Source of the DNA: Zasmidium citrigriseum
Taxonomy: Eukaryota; Ascomycota; Dothideomycetes; Mycosphaerellales; Mycosphaerellaceae
DNA: 64,000 bases
Assembly (NCBI GenBank): GCA_002786025.1
Contig: NHNW01000064.1
Location: 124,001-188,000, forward strand
Direction of reading: 5' to 3'
This document shows positions 11,142 through 23,168 of the stretch, one piece after another. The translations under genes were made by a program, and so were the position numbers. The notes beneath the pieces are model-generated. The model saw only the letters and a program-made list of their open reading frames with translations. It was not told where the DNA came from and made no database searches. The first letter of the stretch is position 1; each line of letters opens with the position of its first letter.

Positions 11142-12164
11142 ATGGCGCGTGGAGGTGCTCGCCCCAGTCGCCTGAATCAAGGCGGCAAAACCAACAAATC
11201 AACTCCTGCCGCACGCCGTTCCACCACCAACACCGTTCAACCTCTCGAGGGAGTGCAGACGCGCAGTACGGCGAACGGCGCACTCATCTCCACCTCCGAT
11301 ACCTCCGCAACGCAGGCCTCTACCACCGCTCGATCCCCACCTCGGATGCCGGCGCACGGCATGAGGACGCGCAGTATGGCAAATAAGTCTCAACAACAGC
11401 AGACAGCCCTCACCGCCGAAGACGACACCCAAGAGATCCCAGCAGCCGACCGTGCTCTAGGCACTTACGAACTCCTGGAGCAGATCCTCCTCCACCTCCC
11501 GGTTACCCGACTCTACACCTTCCAGCGCGTACACCCGTACTGGGACTTCGTCATCAACGACTCGAAGAAGCTCTCACGCAAGATGTGGCGGTCCCGTGAA
11601 GGCGAACCAGTCGATCCGTCACCGATAACCAAACGCCTAGAATACCATCCAACGGAGCTGAGAATGTGCCCTTTGCTCCACATCAACTTCCGTTTCGGAA
11701 ATCGCATCGGCAGCAAAGCACAAGGCCTTTCGGCGATCAACGCGAGTATCGTGTCCACACACACGCAGGTCAAGGTCCCCGAAAACAGAGTCACCCTAGT
11801 GGCGGACGTCGAGCTGCACTTCACCACCAAGCCAAAGAACCGCGGAGCTTGGTGGTACGAGACGCCCTTCACCGAGCCGCCCATCACGGCTCTCGTTGTC
11901 GAAGCCGGTGATCGGTCCAAGGGCAACTTCGCTAGCCTGGAGGTCCAGGAAGATAAGGGATACACGCTGTCCGGCGTCTGGCGCGCGCAAGAGATGCTCA
12001 TAGAGGACGAAGAGAAGAATGGACGGACTATCACGTCTGCTGATGTCACGGGACGTTTTCACTTTGAACTGCCGATTCCGTCTGATGCGCCTTCTCCGTT
12101 TCTCTACCATACGAAGAACTTGATGGGCTGCTTCACGGAGGCGGTGATGGAGGCGAGAAACTGA
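11142..12164 (+). CDS. F-box-like protein, single exon (340 aa)
   Basis: The first ~110 residues are Ser/Thr/Ala-rich and probably disordered (two 'TRS' boxes: VQTRSTANG and MRTRSMANK). An F-box-like helical domain follows at about 120–165 (TYELLEQILLHLPVTRLY, FQRVHPYWDFVINDSKKL). The C-terminal ~170 residues hold a conserved beta-rich block with ETPFTEPPITALVV and a helix-turn before an acidic stretch. The same architecture recurs in four genes at 37950, 39252, 40713 and 42121, so it is a dispersed member of that family. F-box proteins act as substrate receptors of SCF ubiquitin ligases; whether this fungal group binds Skp1 is inferred. Start chosen at the ATG after a CA-rich leader. Confidence 0.8.
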   Translation: MARGGARPSRLNQGGKTNKSTPAARRSTTNTVQPLEGVQTRSTANGALISTSDTSATQASTTARSPPRMPAHGMRTRSMANKSQQQQTALTAEDDTQEIPAADRALGTYELLEQILLHLPVTRLYTFQRVHPYWDFVINDSKKLSRKMWRSREGEPVDPSPITKRLEYHPTELRMCPLLHINFRFGNRIGSKAQGLSAINASIVSTHTQVKVPENRVTLVADVELHFTTKPKNRGAWWYETPFTEPPITALVVEAGDRSKGNFASLEVQEDKGYTLSGVWRAQEMLIEDEEKNGRTITSADVTGRFHFELPIPSDAPSPFLYHTKNLMGCFTEAVMEARN

Positions 12165-13030
12165 GCGGGCAGGATGTTGAGAAACTGCATTAGCGGAAAC
12201 GAGTTTCGGCTGAGCGAACTGAACAAGACACACAGCATTTCTTTGTTGGATAATAGAAGAACGAGGGATTGATGAGCTGTTAAGTGCTTAAAGAGGCGAC
12301 ATCCCTTCGACGCTGTACTAAGAATACGCGAAAGAGTACAAGACCGGATATAGGAGGAACAAAGGAGTGCAAAAGCCTCGGCGGGGCAAAGGACGCGATA
12401 TTGGTCGTGTTCATTATTGTGTCTTCTAAGATGTTCCCTTTGTACTATGCAGGACCGTGCAGTACATTGTAGTGAGCTAGGGTATGATTAGACTACTCTT
12501 GATTTCTGCATCTCCTAGAACGCTTTCCTTGTAATATTCCGAAAGAACGCAAACTAATCGAAGGCAAACCTTGACTTCTCTGCTCTTCGTCTCTATAGTC
12601 TTGAAAGCAGGAAAGCGGAAGACGACACATTGACGCTAAGAGCGCATAGACGCATGTCCGCGAGCTCTGTAGATCGCGTCTCAATTAGCATGCAGCAAGC
12701 AAGACACGAGTATAGTACATGTAGTTTCTCTACTCTCGAATTTCAAATCCACATTCTCTATTCTATAGCCGGACTTTTGCAACGTAGTCTGCGAAATCTC
12801 TTATACACTCTGCAATTCAAATATATAACTAGCGTAGAGCGGCACGAGAGACTTACCCGACTCGTGAAGCAAAGCCGACATGCGTAGTCTCAACATTCAC
12901 TCATTCCTTGGCATCACATGCCACTCCAAAATTTGGCCGAACCTCCGCCGACGCACAAGACCCCACTACTCAAACTCCCCTCTCCTTCTCCATTAAACCA
13001 CATCCAACCAGGCCAACGACATCAACAACC
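12165..13030. other. Intergenic, no gene supported
   Basis: 3' flank of the F-box gene and leader of the next gene. Relatively AT-rich around 12700–12830. Nothing coding is supported. Confidence 0.45.
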
Positions 13031-13837
13031 ATGGCCGACCAAGACGCCCAGCACATCCGCGCCCTCTGCATCATCAGCCGCGGTATGCGCAACGGCACCT
13101 GGACCGGCACGCCCGCCCTCTGGCGCCCAACACGCGGCCGCGCCCTCATCTACTGGGAGGTTCTGGAGCATGAGTACGGCTTCACTCGCTATCGCGACGT
13201 GATCCTCAATGCGCCCGCTGCCCCGCCACCTCCAAGACAGAGAAGAAGAAACAGAAGAAGAATCTCGCGCGCGGAGAGGACGCAGCCGAGACCTGGGCCT
13301 GGGACATTGCCGGTCGTGGGTGCTGCGAATGCGCTTTTGCGGAACCCTTTGCCGCCGAGGCCGGATGTTGGGGTGCCTTGGCCGTATCCTCCACCACCAC
13401 CACCACCGCAAGCGCCTGTACAGAACGCGTTCCCTCCTGCTGGTCTTCACCCAGTTGCACCTCCTCCCGCCTTTGCGCAGCCTCCGGCAGCAGCTGGTCT
13501 CTTTCCACCAACACACGGCGCGCCTCCGGCACAGAACGCTTTCCCTCCTGCTGCTCGTCAACCGATGGCACCTCTTGCGCCGCCTCCAGCATACCAGCCT
13601 CCCCCATACGGTCCCCTGCACGCACCTCCAGCAACGCCACGAAGCCAAGTCGACTCCACATTGAGAATGAATCCCACCGGCAACCTCCACACGACCAACG
13701 CAGCACCTGCTCAAGGCCCACATGGCTTCACCCTACAGCAACTCCAAGGAGACAACGCGCGAGCGCGGGAGCCAAACGATGCGCGGATCGAGCGGTGGTT
13801 GGGCGCAGGTGGTACTCCAGATAACGAGGATGAGTGA
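13031..13837 (+). CDS. Proline-rich hypothetical protein (268 aa)
   Basis: Single exon. ATG at 13031 sits in a good context (ACCATGGCC); an upstream in-frame ATG at 12908 lies in leader-like sequence. Residues 1–55 form a compact, likely folded block (TGTPALWRPTRGRALIYWEV, then EYGFTRYRDVIL). A basic patch (PRQRRRNRRRISR) follows, then a long Pro/Ala-rich low-complexity region with two QNAFPPA units. The acidic tail ends GGTPDNEDE. No signal peptide. Not a family I recognise; the long frame and the ordered N-terminal block argue it is real. Confidence 0.6.
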   Translation: MADQDAQHIRALCIISRGMRNGTWTGTPALWRPTRGRALIYWEVLEHEYGFTRYRDVILNAPAAPPPPRQRRRNRRRISRAERTQPRPGPGTLPVVGAANALLRNPLPPRPDVGVPWPYPPPPPPPQAPVQNAFPPAGLHPVAPPPAFAQPPAAAGLFPPTHGAPPAQNAFPPAARQPMAPLAPPPAYQPPPYGPLHAPPATPRSQVDSTLRMNPTGNLHTTNAAPAQGPHGFTLQQLQGDNARAREPNDARIERWLGAGGTPDNEDE

Positions 13838-14320
13838 AAAGGGCAAGGTGCAACAGATGGTTGTGAAGGGAATGTGGAGGTGAAGATGCTGCAGAGGGGG
13901 CAAGGGAAAGGGAAGAGGGAGAGAGAGAGAAATCTGAAGCGAACAGTGGAAATGCGAAATTCAAAATTCGATTGGACTGAGTTGCTATTGAACCTCGAGC
14001 AACCTCAAAGCTCGTTCGGTTCAGACTACTTCTATGTGGTAGAGCAGCGTACTTCGGAGGGCCTCTCACTATGGATGCTAAGTTCTAGCATTGTCGTAAG
14101 ATCCGCGTAGCAGGGGATTGTAGTAAAGCAGGTCATACGGCTGCAGGTGTTACGAAGCATTGGTTTCGAGAAAGTCTCCAGCGATATCCAACGTTGCCGT
14201 TAGCACCATTGCCCTTCGTGCAGCACTGAATCTCCTCCATCGTCCTTCATACATTCTCTTCTAGTCATTCATTGTAGCATTGTCCTCGGCCGAAGACCTT
14301 TCCTCCTCCATCCAGCTCGT
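13838..14320. other. Convergent intergenic region
   Basis: 3' ends of the proline-rich gene and the sedolisin gene. A purine-rich tract (about 13890–13935) is the only notable composition. No gene supported. Confidence 0.5.
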
Positions 14321-16224
14321 CTAAACAAGCCCCATAAACTTCCCAAAGTTAATACTCCCCAATCCACTCGCCGCATCCCAACCACTCTTCGCCGGAAACC
14401 CATTCGAATTACACCCGCTATTACTCCCACTCGTCACATCCCTGAGCGCAGTGGTAACATTCCCCGAATACAGCAGCGGGTTAATAAAACCCAACGTTCC
14501 CCTCCCTTGAGAGTTTCTGTAGTCGTTGAGAAGAGAGACGAGAGCCGCCCAAGCGGGAGATGAGGCAGAGGTCCCGTCGACGCCTTCCGTTGCGCCGCCG
14601 TCGACGATTTGGTAGTTGACGCTGGCGAGGGTTATGTCCGGCTGTCAAGCGCATGATCAGTACGTGGGAGCATGGGAGTGGGGAGGAGGGGATTGGGACG
14701 TACATAGCCGCGACCGTTGGAGTTGTAGTATCCATTATACTGTCCATTCAGCGAAGAGATGTACTTCGAGACCTGGCTCGATTGATACGAAGGACGAGAG
14801 AATGCGTTCGAGAAACCACCGCCGGGGGTGAAGGTGCCGCCGGAGACGGGGGCGTTGGCGACGACTTCGTTGCCGGAGGTGAACTGTGTGCCTCCGACCT
14901 ATGCATACCGAATTGTGTCAGTCCCTAGGAGCGTTGGAAAGGGGAGAGTGGTGACGTACCGCAGTAGTATAAGGACAAACCGCCGGCCAAAGCGCATAAA
15001 ACCCATTATTACAGCTCGACTCTCCATTCCCACCAACCCCATGATCACCACTGGAAAAGAAGATCGAGATCCCCGCAGCGCCGGCTTTGGAGAACTCGTT
15101 ACAGACACGGGTCATGTACGAGGTATCGAAGCCCTGTTCCTCGCCGGCATACGATGTTGAGACAACGCTGGGAGGTGTGCTGGTGGAAGTGAGATAGGAT
15201 GCAAGATTTGCCAACTCGTCCGCGAAATCCTCGTCGCTGGTCCCACTGGGTCCGAGATCGAGGTATTGGTTTGCGACGAAAGACCGAGCGATGGCGCCCA
15301 TGTACTGCGTGTCGAGATTTCCCTCGAGCGTTCCCTCTTGAGCGTTGGTCCCGGGATTGCTGCCACCCGAAACAGAGACGTCGGTGAAGTCCTTGAGGGT
15401 GGAGAGGGCGAATTGCTTGCCGAAAGAGGCGTAGTCGGAGTGTACGGCACCGACCTCAATGAGCTCGGTCGTAGCGACTCTCTGGCTGCCTTTGCTGGTG
15501 TATGTGACGTTGTACAGGCTGTAGAGGCACGACGGGGTGATCGTTGTGCCGGAGCAAGATGCCCGCTTTTCGATGCGGGCGGCTTCGCGTTTGGCTTCTG
15601 CGGTGGCTTTTTGAGGAGATACATTGCGGTAGAATGCTGTGGTTGGGGTGATCATGTCGATCAACGGGTGCAGGAGGAGAGGGACGGAGTACTGAATATG
15701 CATTGTCAGCTATATTCATCACGGGCCCAATCCTTACTCACTTGTAGCGTGCGTGGAATAGGAACATTCCTCGAAGGATGCTCATAAAAATCATAAGTCG
15801 TCCCCAACATCGTCTCCATAGTCTCCACAGGAGCCGAAAAAGCAAGCCAGTCACTCGTCGGACTCGTCACATGCGTAATTCCATACAAAGCAAGCCAAGT
15901 CTTGACCAAATCAACATCGACTTTGCTCGGCGCAACATAAGAATCGATTTCTTCCTTAGAAAGCCAGTTTCCGTAGTCAGCGTTACCCGGTGTGGCGATT
16001 TCCATCAGTCTTGACTGGAGACCCTCGATGTTGGACTGCTTGAGGCCGATCTTGACGTCGAGGTTGGCGCCTTTGGTGGATTTGCCGGAGACCTTGGTCC
16101 ATTGAAAGGGCAAAGCGTCGAGCTTGCTGAAGAGGGTGAGTGGGCCAAGATCTGGTGGGAGGGTTGGTGCTGCCCAGGCTTGGAGGCCAAAGAGCAGCGG
16201 CACCGCGAGGGTGCTGAAGAACAT
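14321..16224 (-). CDS. Secreted sedolisin, tripeptidyl-peptidase-like (S53; 576 aa)
   Basis: Four exons: 16224–15742, 15691–14960, 14898–14704 and 14641–14321, all introns phase 0 (50, 61 and 62 nt). A signal peptide (MFFSTLAVPLLFGLQAWA) is followed by a Pro-kumamolisin activation domain (about 30–190; GNADYGNWLSKEEIDSYVAP is typical) and a Lys/Arg-rich maturation zone (EAARIEKRA). The S53 catalytic residues are all present: Glu284 and Asp288 (TLEGNLDTQY), oxyanion Asp377 (SSGDHGVGG) and nucleophile Ser495 (VDGTSASSPAWAAL). The protein should be an acid-active secreted endo- or tripeptidyl peptidase in nutrient acquisition. I chose the ATG at 16224 over 16281 because it gives a clean signal peptide. 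An earlier in-frame stop follows each unspliced intron, so splicing is needed. Confidence 0.94.
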
Positions 16225-18184
16225 CTTGATAAAATGGAAGCGAACTGGAAAGGTTGCTGAGTTGCGTTCTACCCAATCCAAAGGTATGGTTGTGGTATTG
16301 GAGCTATTGCTCGATCAAGGTGGCGAATGCCTCTCCAATTTATCTTCACAGCTTCGCAGGAGGTATCTCGTCCAGCTGCCACTTCTTGACCAAGTTTCTG
16401 TGTTGGTGCAGGCCATTCTGCTGCATTTCGAGACACCAAGTACCAGAGTAGAAGGTCGTTGTAGGCTGTAGCTGAACCAGGTTATCTTGCAGCATGGCAT
16501 CCGTACCTAGCCGTCGTTAGACGAGCTTGATACTTCAACGGCGTTGTTTGTCAATCATGTTGCAGACAGGCGAAAGGCTTCCAAAGCTGCCATGGCTGTC
16601 GGAGAGTCCAATAGGAGATTGTGCTGTCACACTGTTGCACAGCAATGTCGCACCCCACGCTGCATCTTTATCTAATAGATCTTGTCGAGTCGATGGTGAA
16701 CCGCATTCAGCCTCGGTTGCACTCGGCGACATCTGATCAGGAATGGAAACTGCAATGGAAGGTTCATCAGCTGGTCTTTCTGCGGAACGTGGAGCTGTAG
16801 AAGGCTCCAGGGATCTACTCCTCTGATGTATGAAGTAGGCAGGCAGATTCGCATTAAGCTTCAGCCTTCCACGTTCGACTGTGAAGGACCCGATGGAGGG
16901 GGTGGTAGCTCGAATAGCTCTCCCGCTGCTTGACACCCGCCAGGCCTGGGAGGATTCGAAGAGCTCGCAAACAAGCAGCTCAAGCATCGGTTGGCACCAA
17001 CTTGGCTCTCTCGGTCACTTTGCACATTGCTTGATCCGCGGAGGGTGACACAGATATCTGGTTATCTGCGTAGCTGTGGTCCAGATCCGGAAGGTATAGA
17101 TGCTTTGGCTTCAAGCTTCTTTCTTAGCTTGAAGCTTTGCTGTATAGAGAAGCTCCATGGAAGCTTTCGGCAGCACGCCATGCGGACAGAAGAACATGTT
17201 CGGGAGCTGAAGATGTCGATCTTGAACCGTGGTCGTTTCCAAGTTTCCCCGAGATAAGAGATGGCTCGTGAGGAGAAAGACAACCTCGTCCGCTGCAATT
17301 CTTTGACGCCGGGTTCGTCGAATAGATAAAAGAAGCATGGTACTCCACTTTCGGCGTACGATCTGAAGTCTGATCACTCGAGAGTAGAAGAGATTAATGT
17401 CGACAGATTGCGGGAGCTGTTGACCTCAGGGGCAGTGGATGGGCAACGAGCCTGGTAACACTGCGAGAGGTAGTCAAGCCCAGTCGTCGAGTTCTCGATG
17501 CCAGAATCCGTGCAAAGATGGCAGCAGCGAATCTCAAAAGGCATGAGGACCCGGCGGTTGAAGTGCCGCTTCTTCGCATCGCGTGATGTCGTGCTGCCAG
17601 CGAATTTCCAGCCAGATTGGCTAGGCCACTCGTCTAGGCGCACACAGCAAGGCCAGCAGCGAGCATTGTACCAACGGCGAGTCAGGGCATATTATCGACG
17701 CAGATGTGACATGTCTGTGCGGCGCCGGCTTGAGGCGATATCGGGAGCTCGAGCTGACCTCGAAAGAGGATGCCCGCGAAGAGGGATGTATGGCGACAGG
17801 CTCGCCGGGAAACCTGAAGGGTCTCTGCTGCTCGGTCGACGTCGAATAAGTAAGTCGAGTGTGCAGAGTGTCGACCAAAGGACCTGTGTCTGAGAGGAGG
17901 TGACGTTGAACTAGAGAAGCCAAGAGCGATATTCGCACCACAAGTGGACAACGCGGAAGGAAACAGCACGCAAAATCTTCCGTCATATCATAACAAATGA
18001 AGAAAGTATGTGGCAAGAAATTCCCAGTCATCATCGAGAAGGTCAAATCGAACATCCATTTTGAGAGGCCCATGGGGTATTCCTAAGACAAAATCAAAGC
18101 CATTAGATCGTTCTCGTACCGTTGACACCAACACCCCATCTCTACTCATCACACATCCACAATCTCTCGTTCTTCACTCTCTGC
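16225..18184. other. Intergenic, one weak ORF
   Basis: Promoter side of the sedolisin gene and downstream side of the GPI-protein gene. Apart from a 150-codon minus ORF (16987–16535), only unremarkable short frames. Confidence 0.4.
16535..16987 (-). CDS. Hypothetical ORF (150 aa)
   Basis: An uninterrupted ATG-initiated frame with mixed Ser/Ala/Arg-rich composition and no signal peptide or domain I recognise. It could be a chance frame. Listed because it is the only sizeable ORF in a 2-kb gap. Confidence 0.25.
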   Translation of the reverse strand: MLELLVCELFESSQAWRVSSSGRAIRATTPSIGSFTVERGRLKLNANLPAYFIHQRSRSLEPSTAPRSAERPADEPSIAVSIPDQMSPSATEAECGSPSTRQDLLDKDAAWGATLLCNSVTAQSPIGLSDSHGSFGSLSPVCNMIDKQRR

Positions 18185-19529
18185 TTACAGCAGAAGAGCG
18201 CCAGCGACGACACCGATCATACCGGCAGCCGATCCAGCAAAAGCCATATTCGTCGGCATGGCGCCGGAATCCGAGTTTGTCGTGCTGACAGTCGTGGCAG
18301 ACAGATCGTTCGTCTGCTCAGCGACCTGGACGCCGAAAGAGGTCGAGACGTCGGTGATGGTGTTGCCGCTGGAGACCGCCGTCGTGGTGAAGACTTGCGA
18401 GGCGGTGGTGGTGGCCACGCAGCCGGACCAGGTCGTCCAGGGGGCGTTCGTGGACCAGGGGCCGTCGGTCCAGCCTAGAATATTGTTAGCTTTGCGTATG
18501 CGAATGATGGAGGTGATGATTCTTACCACTCCAAGTGCTGGCCGGGCAGCCATCAGTACCCCACCAGCTAGTCCAAGGACCACTCGTCCAAGCACCGCTG
18601 CTAGCCCAAGGACCCGAACCCCAACCATTGCCGCCAGGGCCACCAGGACCGAAAGGACCCATTCCACCATTTCCAGGTCCATGCCAGCCCATAGGTCCGC
18701 CAGGTCCGCCGTTGGTGTTGCCGCCCCAGGCACTGACAGCCGAAGCCCAGGCAGAGTTGGTGGTCCATTGCGTCGGCCAGGCAGAGCCGCCTGGGAAGCC
18801 GTTAGCACTGGCCCAGTCGCCGAACGAAGACAGGCCGGAGGGGAGAGGGTATGCGGAGGTGAAGGACTGCCACTGAGAGGCTGCGGTGGGGAGGGAGGTG
18901 ATGGTGTTGGCGGAGGTCCAGGAGGAGAACTGGCTGGCGGCGCTGGACCACTCGCCGCCGGTTGCCCAGGGACCTGGAGGTCCTCCCCAGCCGCCGCGGT
19001 GTGCAGATGCCCAGGCGCCCCAGGAGCCAGTCTCTGTGGGGAGGCCGTTGGCGCTGGCCCATGACTGCCACTCTGAGGTAGCCGTCGGCCAGTTGGAGAC
19101 GCCATTGGCACTCGCCCACGAGCTCCACTGCTGGGGCACGTTGTCCGTGTATATCCACTTACCGCTCGTCACGCTGTAGCTGGCGAAAGGCGCGGCGGTG
19201 ATGGTGGCACCGGCGTTGGCGCACAGCTGAGCAACGGCTTGGCGGACGTCGTTCTTCTCTTGATCGCTGCATTGGGACTGATTCACACAGTTGTTGAGGT
19301 TGTTGACGGTGTCGGTGTTGCCGCAGAGCGAGTCGGCGTTGTTCCAGTCTTGGTTCTTGAACTGATCGCGGCAGGACGAGACGCAGGATGGGAAGGCAGC
19401 GAAAGGCCCGCCATTACCCCAGTTGCCGCCACTGTTGCCGTTATTGTTGTTGCCGTTCGGGTTGCCCCATTGCGGGCTGGCGGCGGCGAGCGAGGAGAGG
19501 AGGGCGGTGGCTGCGAAGACCTGCTTCAT
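18185..19529 (-). CDS. GPI-anchored wall protein with reduced CFEM-like domain and Trp repeats (430 aa)
   Basis: Exons 19529–18527 and 18474–18185 (intron GTAAGA..CTAG, 52 nt). A signal peptide (MKQVFAATALLSSLAAA) leads into a Gly/Asn-rich linker. Six Cys follow at 49, 53, 69, 81, 87 and 103 (spacing C-x3-C-x15-C-x11-C-x5-C-x15-C). This resembles a CFEM domain lacking the central Asp–CxC pair that binds haem in canonical members. Next come about seven W-x-x-W-[AT]-S-A units (e.g. WSSWASANG, WQSWASANG), a Gly/Pro/Trp-rich stretch and a Ser/Thr-rich stalk. The C-terminus is hydrophobic (MIGVVAGALLL) behind a Gly/Ser site, the pattern of a GPI signal. A structural or adhesive role is inferred; iron acquisition looks unlikely. 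Confidence 0.85.
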
Positions 19530-21974
19530 GGTGAAGAGCTGCTGCTGCGGTGAGTGGGTATGGGTATGGGAGGAGTAGGAAATGCTGGGAGAAGAGAGAT
19601 GCCAGGAATCGAAACGGAATCAGCGAGGCCAACGATTCATATAGGCCCCGTCTTGCGGCACGTTTCCTGCCATGCTGTTACAGAAGAGGCTGTGGGCGAC
19701 ATCCAGCATGACAGCGTCGGAGAATACGCGTCATGCCGGCTCGCAGGACCAGGAACTGCATCTGCGCGTATGCTGTGGAGGATCGTCCGGCGCACTGCAG
19801 GACCAGCGACAGAAGCATCCCAAAACAAGAGGCTGAATGATGTTGTGTGGAAGAGGACGAGGTTATTTTGGGTTGCGGTTCTCCAACGCTTCTCCGAAAC
19901 CTTCCCGACTCTCCGCGCTTGGCATCAATTCACACTAGCTGGATGCGGTAGCGTCGATGAGGTCGACGAAGCAAGAAGTCTCCACTTCTTCGTGTTGAAA
20001 CTTCACTTGATCCTCTCGCACTTCGTCACAGCTCGTACCACAAACACCACATCAACATTGATTGAATCTTATCGTATATTGCTACCGCCAAGCCTATTCT
20101 TTCAGCTCTCCGGCTCCTCCAGCCAACCTCCGGCTTCCTCCCATCCACATCCACCAAAACCATCATCTCGCATCTCGCCAGCCTCAGGCACCGTCATCAC
20201 AACCACATCTCGGACATCTGCGGGGAGCAGGAACTTGAAACAATGTCCATTGTACCTACTTCCTACCGCCTCTTCTATTACAGGGAGTCAGCTATGCGCA
20301 CTCATCTAATGCTATCCGCGCATACGCCTACAGGATCATGCTAGACGAGGCAGTGCCTCCACTCTCACAGTCGCTATCTCAGCTATTGCACGCCTGGCGC
20401 ATAAGGCTGGCCTGATCCATTGCAGAGCCTCTGTCGATCATTCGGAGCCAACATCTGGAGCTTTTTTTCGACTTGAGCATCGCCTACAGAGAGATGTCGT
20501 CTGTGCCTGACCTGACCTGATCAACCACCGCACGCATCGCCACAGCCATATCCTCGCCCGTCGGTCTTTCGGCTCGTGGAGAAATCTCCGATGGTCCTGG
20601 CCTGTTTCACCCTCCACATCTCCGCAGGAACGACTGCAACGTCGTGCTGGAAAGTGGAAAACTTGGTTCTTCTGATCTCATCTTACCAGCATCGTACGCA
20701 ACTTCCCCAGCCTTGGCCTCGATCACTCCACCTACGCTGCCTACTCGTCACTAGTCGCACAGCATGAAAGATGTACGCACGCAGCTGAGGATCCCACATG
20801 CAGGCCACGTTGTCTGTACCACCTTTCAGCTGTGGTGGAGCGTGAAGATTGCGTGGCCATAAGTAAGCTCGAAGCTCTCACTGCGCATCGAAGTTGAAAC
20901 ATGGAGTTGCTTGTTCCTTGATGATGTGTTGGCAGGACTTGATGGTGCCTCGACGCTGACCTGCCAAGGGATGCGACCTGGATGAGGTACCAGGAGAGCG
21001 AGCAGATGATCAAGGAGCGGTAAGGAAGGACAACATGAGATGTATTCCCACTGATTGTGTGGAGTGAGATCACGACAAGACTACCATACAGCGCCAAGTC
21101 GAGCTCGTTCTACGAAGAGAAATCTCAGCCTTCTAGCGTCCGGCACGAGCATCGCCTCCAACTTTATCAATGTCGCCGTCCATAGGGCTTTAGATGAATC
21201 CAGCCCTCGACACAAGCCCATGCTCAACAGGATTCCCGGTCCAGGTTGAGGCTCTGTGCCCATGCGAATACCTCATCAGCACACAAACGATTTACCATTC
21301 TCGACGGCGGGTAGTCATCACAGCTGTGCGATCTACTTCTCTCACTCCGATGTCCTCTGCGACTTGTCGCCATGGAGTAACATCCATATCGCACCTTCTC
21401 GGATTCGAGAAATCTCCAGGATGCATGTCACGGTCAAGAAATACGCTATCTGGTTAGTCTATTCCCATTCTCAGAATCTTCCGTCCTTTCTCTTATTCCC
21501 GGTCTCGATTCTGAAGACTGTCATTTCGTATCTCGATCTCTCTATCCTCTTCCTATGCATGTTGATGAGAAAGTCGACGAAACCGTCGCCTGTGAAGTCT
21601 TCGGAGTTTCTCCAGAAGCAGGTGCGCTTCGCAATCTCTCAAAGAGGTGGGTTTGGAAGATAGTGGGAGAGTTGCGGCGTGCATTGCCGAGGTTGGAAGT
21701 ACCCAAGTACCCACATATCGACATCACCTCTTGGACATCCAGGTGTTGCATTTCGAGACTGGTACTCCTCGGACTGCAAAGTACCTCTCAAGTCTCCCAA
21801 ACTGCTTCGCCAAATTGATCGAGGAAGACACATCGGACGCCATCAGCCATTCCCAACCGGAAGAGTCTCAACGCCGCAATCGAGCAGGAGTCAAAAAGCA
21901 ACTACCCGTTTCTGAACGCCAGGAGCTGAGCCGATCCGACGAGATCAAGTCTTCCGAAAACCTCATCAGCCAAC
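19530..21974. other. Intergenic, no gene supported
   Basis: A TATA-like CCTATATGAAT (minus strand, about 19645–19635) lies about 110 nt upstream of the GPI-protein start. A 250-codon plus-strand frame (19554–20309) covers this promoter and has no family features. The rest holds only short frames. Confidence 0.4.
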
Positions 21975-23168
21975 ATGTCATCCGTCGGCCGCCTCGCGAA
22001 CAAAGTCGCTCTCGTGACGGGTACACACTGCAACCTCCAACACAAGATCGAATCCCCTCTATTCAGCAGCTGATCAGATCTCTCACAGGAGCCGGCTCCG
22101 GCTTCGGCAGAGCCATCGCCACCCGCTTCGTCTCCGAAGGCTGCAAAGTCCTCGTTAGCGATGTGAACGAAGCTGGTGCCAAGGAGACGGCGGAGAAGAT
22201 CGGGAAGGCAGTATGTGTTGTCTCTCTGAACCTCTAGTCAAGCTCGTTCGAGAGACGTGACGTCCTTTTTGATGCTGATTCCAGAATCATGTAGGACCAC
22301 ACGCACGTCATGAAATTCGATGTCACGAGCGAGAGTGAATGGAAGAGTGCTGTTGAGGAGGTTGAGAAGAAGTATCACCACCTCCTACAATGCACTTCCT
22401 GATTCGAGGGCTGATTGATGATTCTCCAGATTCGGCCGCCTCGACATCCTCATCAATAATGCCGGCTGGGCGTACAAAAACAAACCCACGCTCGAAGTCA
22501 CTGGGTCCGTCCGACTCCCACCCACATTCCCCTTCCACTCACACTCACATGCTGATGATGTTGGAGTGATAGGACGGAATTCGACCGCGTCTTCGACATC
22601 AACGTCAAATCCATCTACCACTCCATCCCCGCCGTGATCCCCTCCCTGCGTCGCGCAGGCGGCGGCTCCATCATCAACATCTCCTCGATTGGATCCGAGC
22701 GTCCGAGACCTGGTAACCTCAACTCCCTTCCCTCCAACACCCCCACCCACCTCACCCCCAGTCCCCCAAAGCCCCACCGTTTCTAACTCGCTCCTTGCAG
22801 GACTAGTCTGGTACAACGCCTCCAAAGCCGCCGTGACAAACGCCTCCAAAGCGCTCGCCGCCGAATTCGGCCCGGACCAAATCCGTGTCAACGCCATTGC
22901 GCCTTTGCTTAGTGGGACGGGACTTTTTGAGCAGTTTGTCGGTGTGCCGCATACGGAGGAGAATGTGAAGGGGTTCGTGGAGGCGGTGCCGTTGGGGCGG
23001 TTGACGGATCCGGTGGTGAGTCTATTGCTATCCTTGATTTGAGTGGTGGGTCGGCAGGCTAATTTGTGAATGTAGGATGTGGCGAATATGGCGTTGTATT
23101 TGAGCAGTGATGAGGGGAGGTTTGTTACGGGACAGAATTTGGTTATTGATGGTGGGAAAGGCATCTAG
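21975..23168 (+). CDS. Short-chain dehydrogenase/reductase (255 aa)
   Basis: Seven exons: 21975–22020, 22089–22210, 22295–22371, 22430–22504, 22573–22712, 22801–23015 and 23076–23168. All joins keep frame and use GT–AG. Spliced protein: cofactor motif TGAGSGFG (15–22), the acidic residue after strand 2 (LVSDVNEAG) which suggests NAD rather than NADP, NNAG at 91–94, catalytic Ser in [10 protein letters not shown] and Tyr158/Lys162 in WYNASKAAV. The C-terminal [11 protein letters not shown] strand is typical of classical SDRs. The length is standard. Small-molecule oxidation or reduction; substrate unknown. Intron density is far above its neighbours. The first exon is only 46 nt, so naive start prediction would miss it. 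Confidence 0.93.

Noticed and set aside
19554..20309. A 251-codon plus-strand frame
   Set aside because: It spans the promoter of the GPI-protein gene, has odd composition and no domain; treated as non-coding.
20242..20410. Short frame resembling an LYR-type start (S-Y-R-L-F-Y-Y-R)
   Set aside because: It stops after about 33 codons, and the alternative frame with a putative intron gives no recognisable LYR protein.
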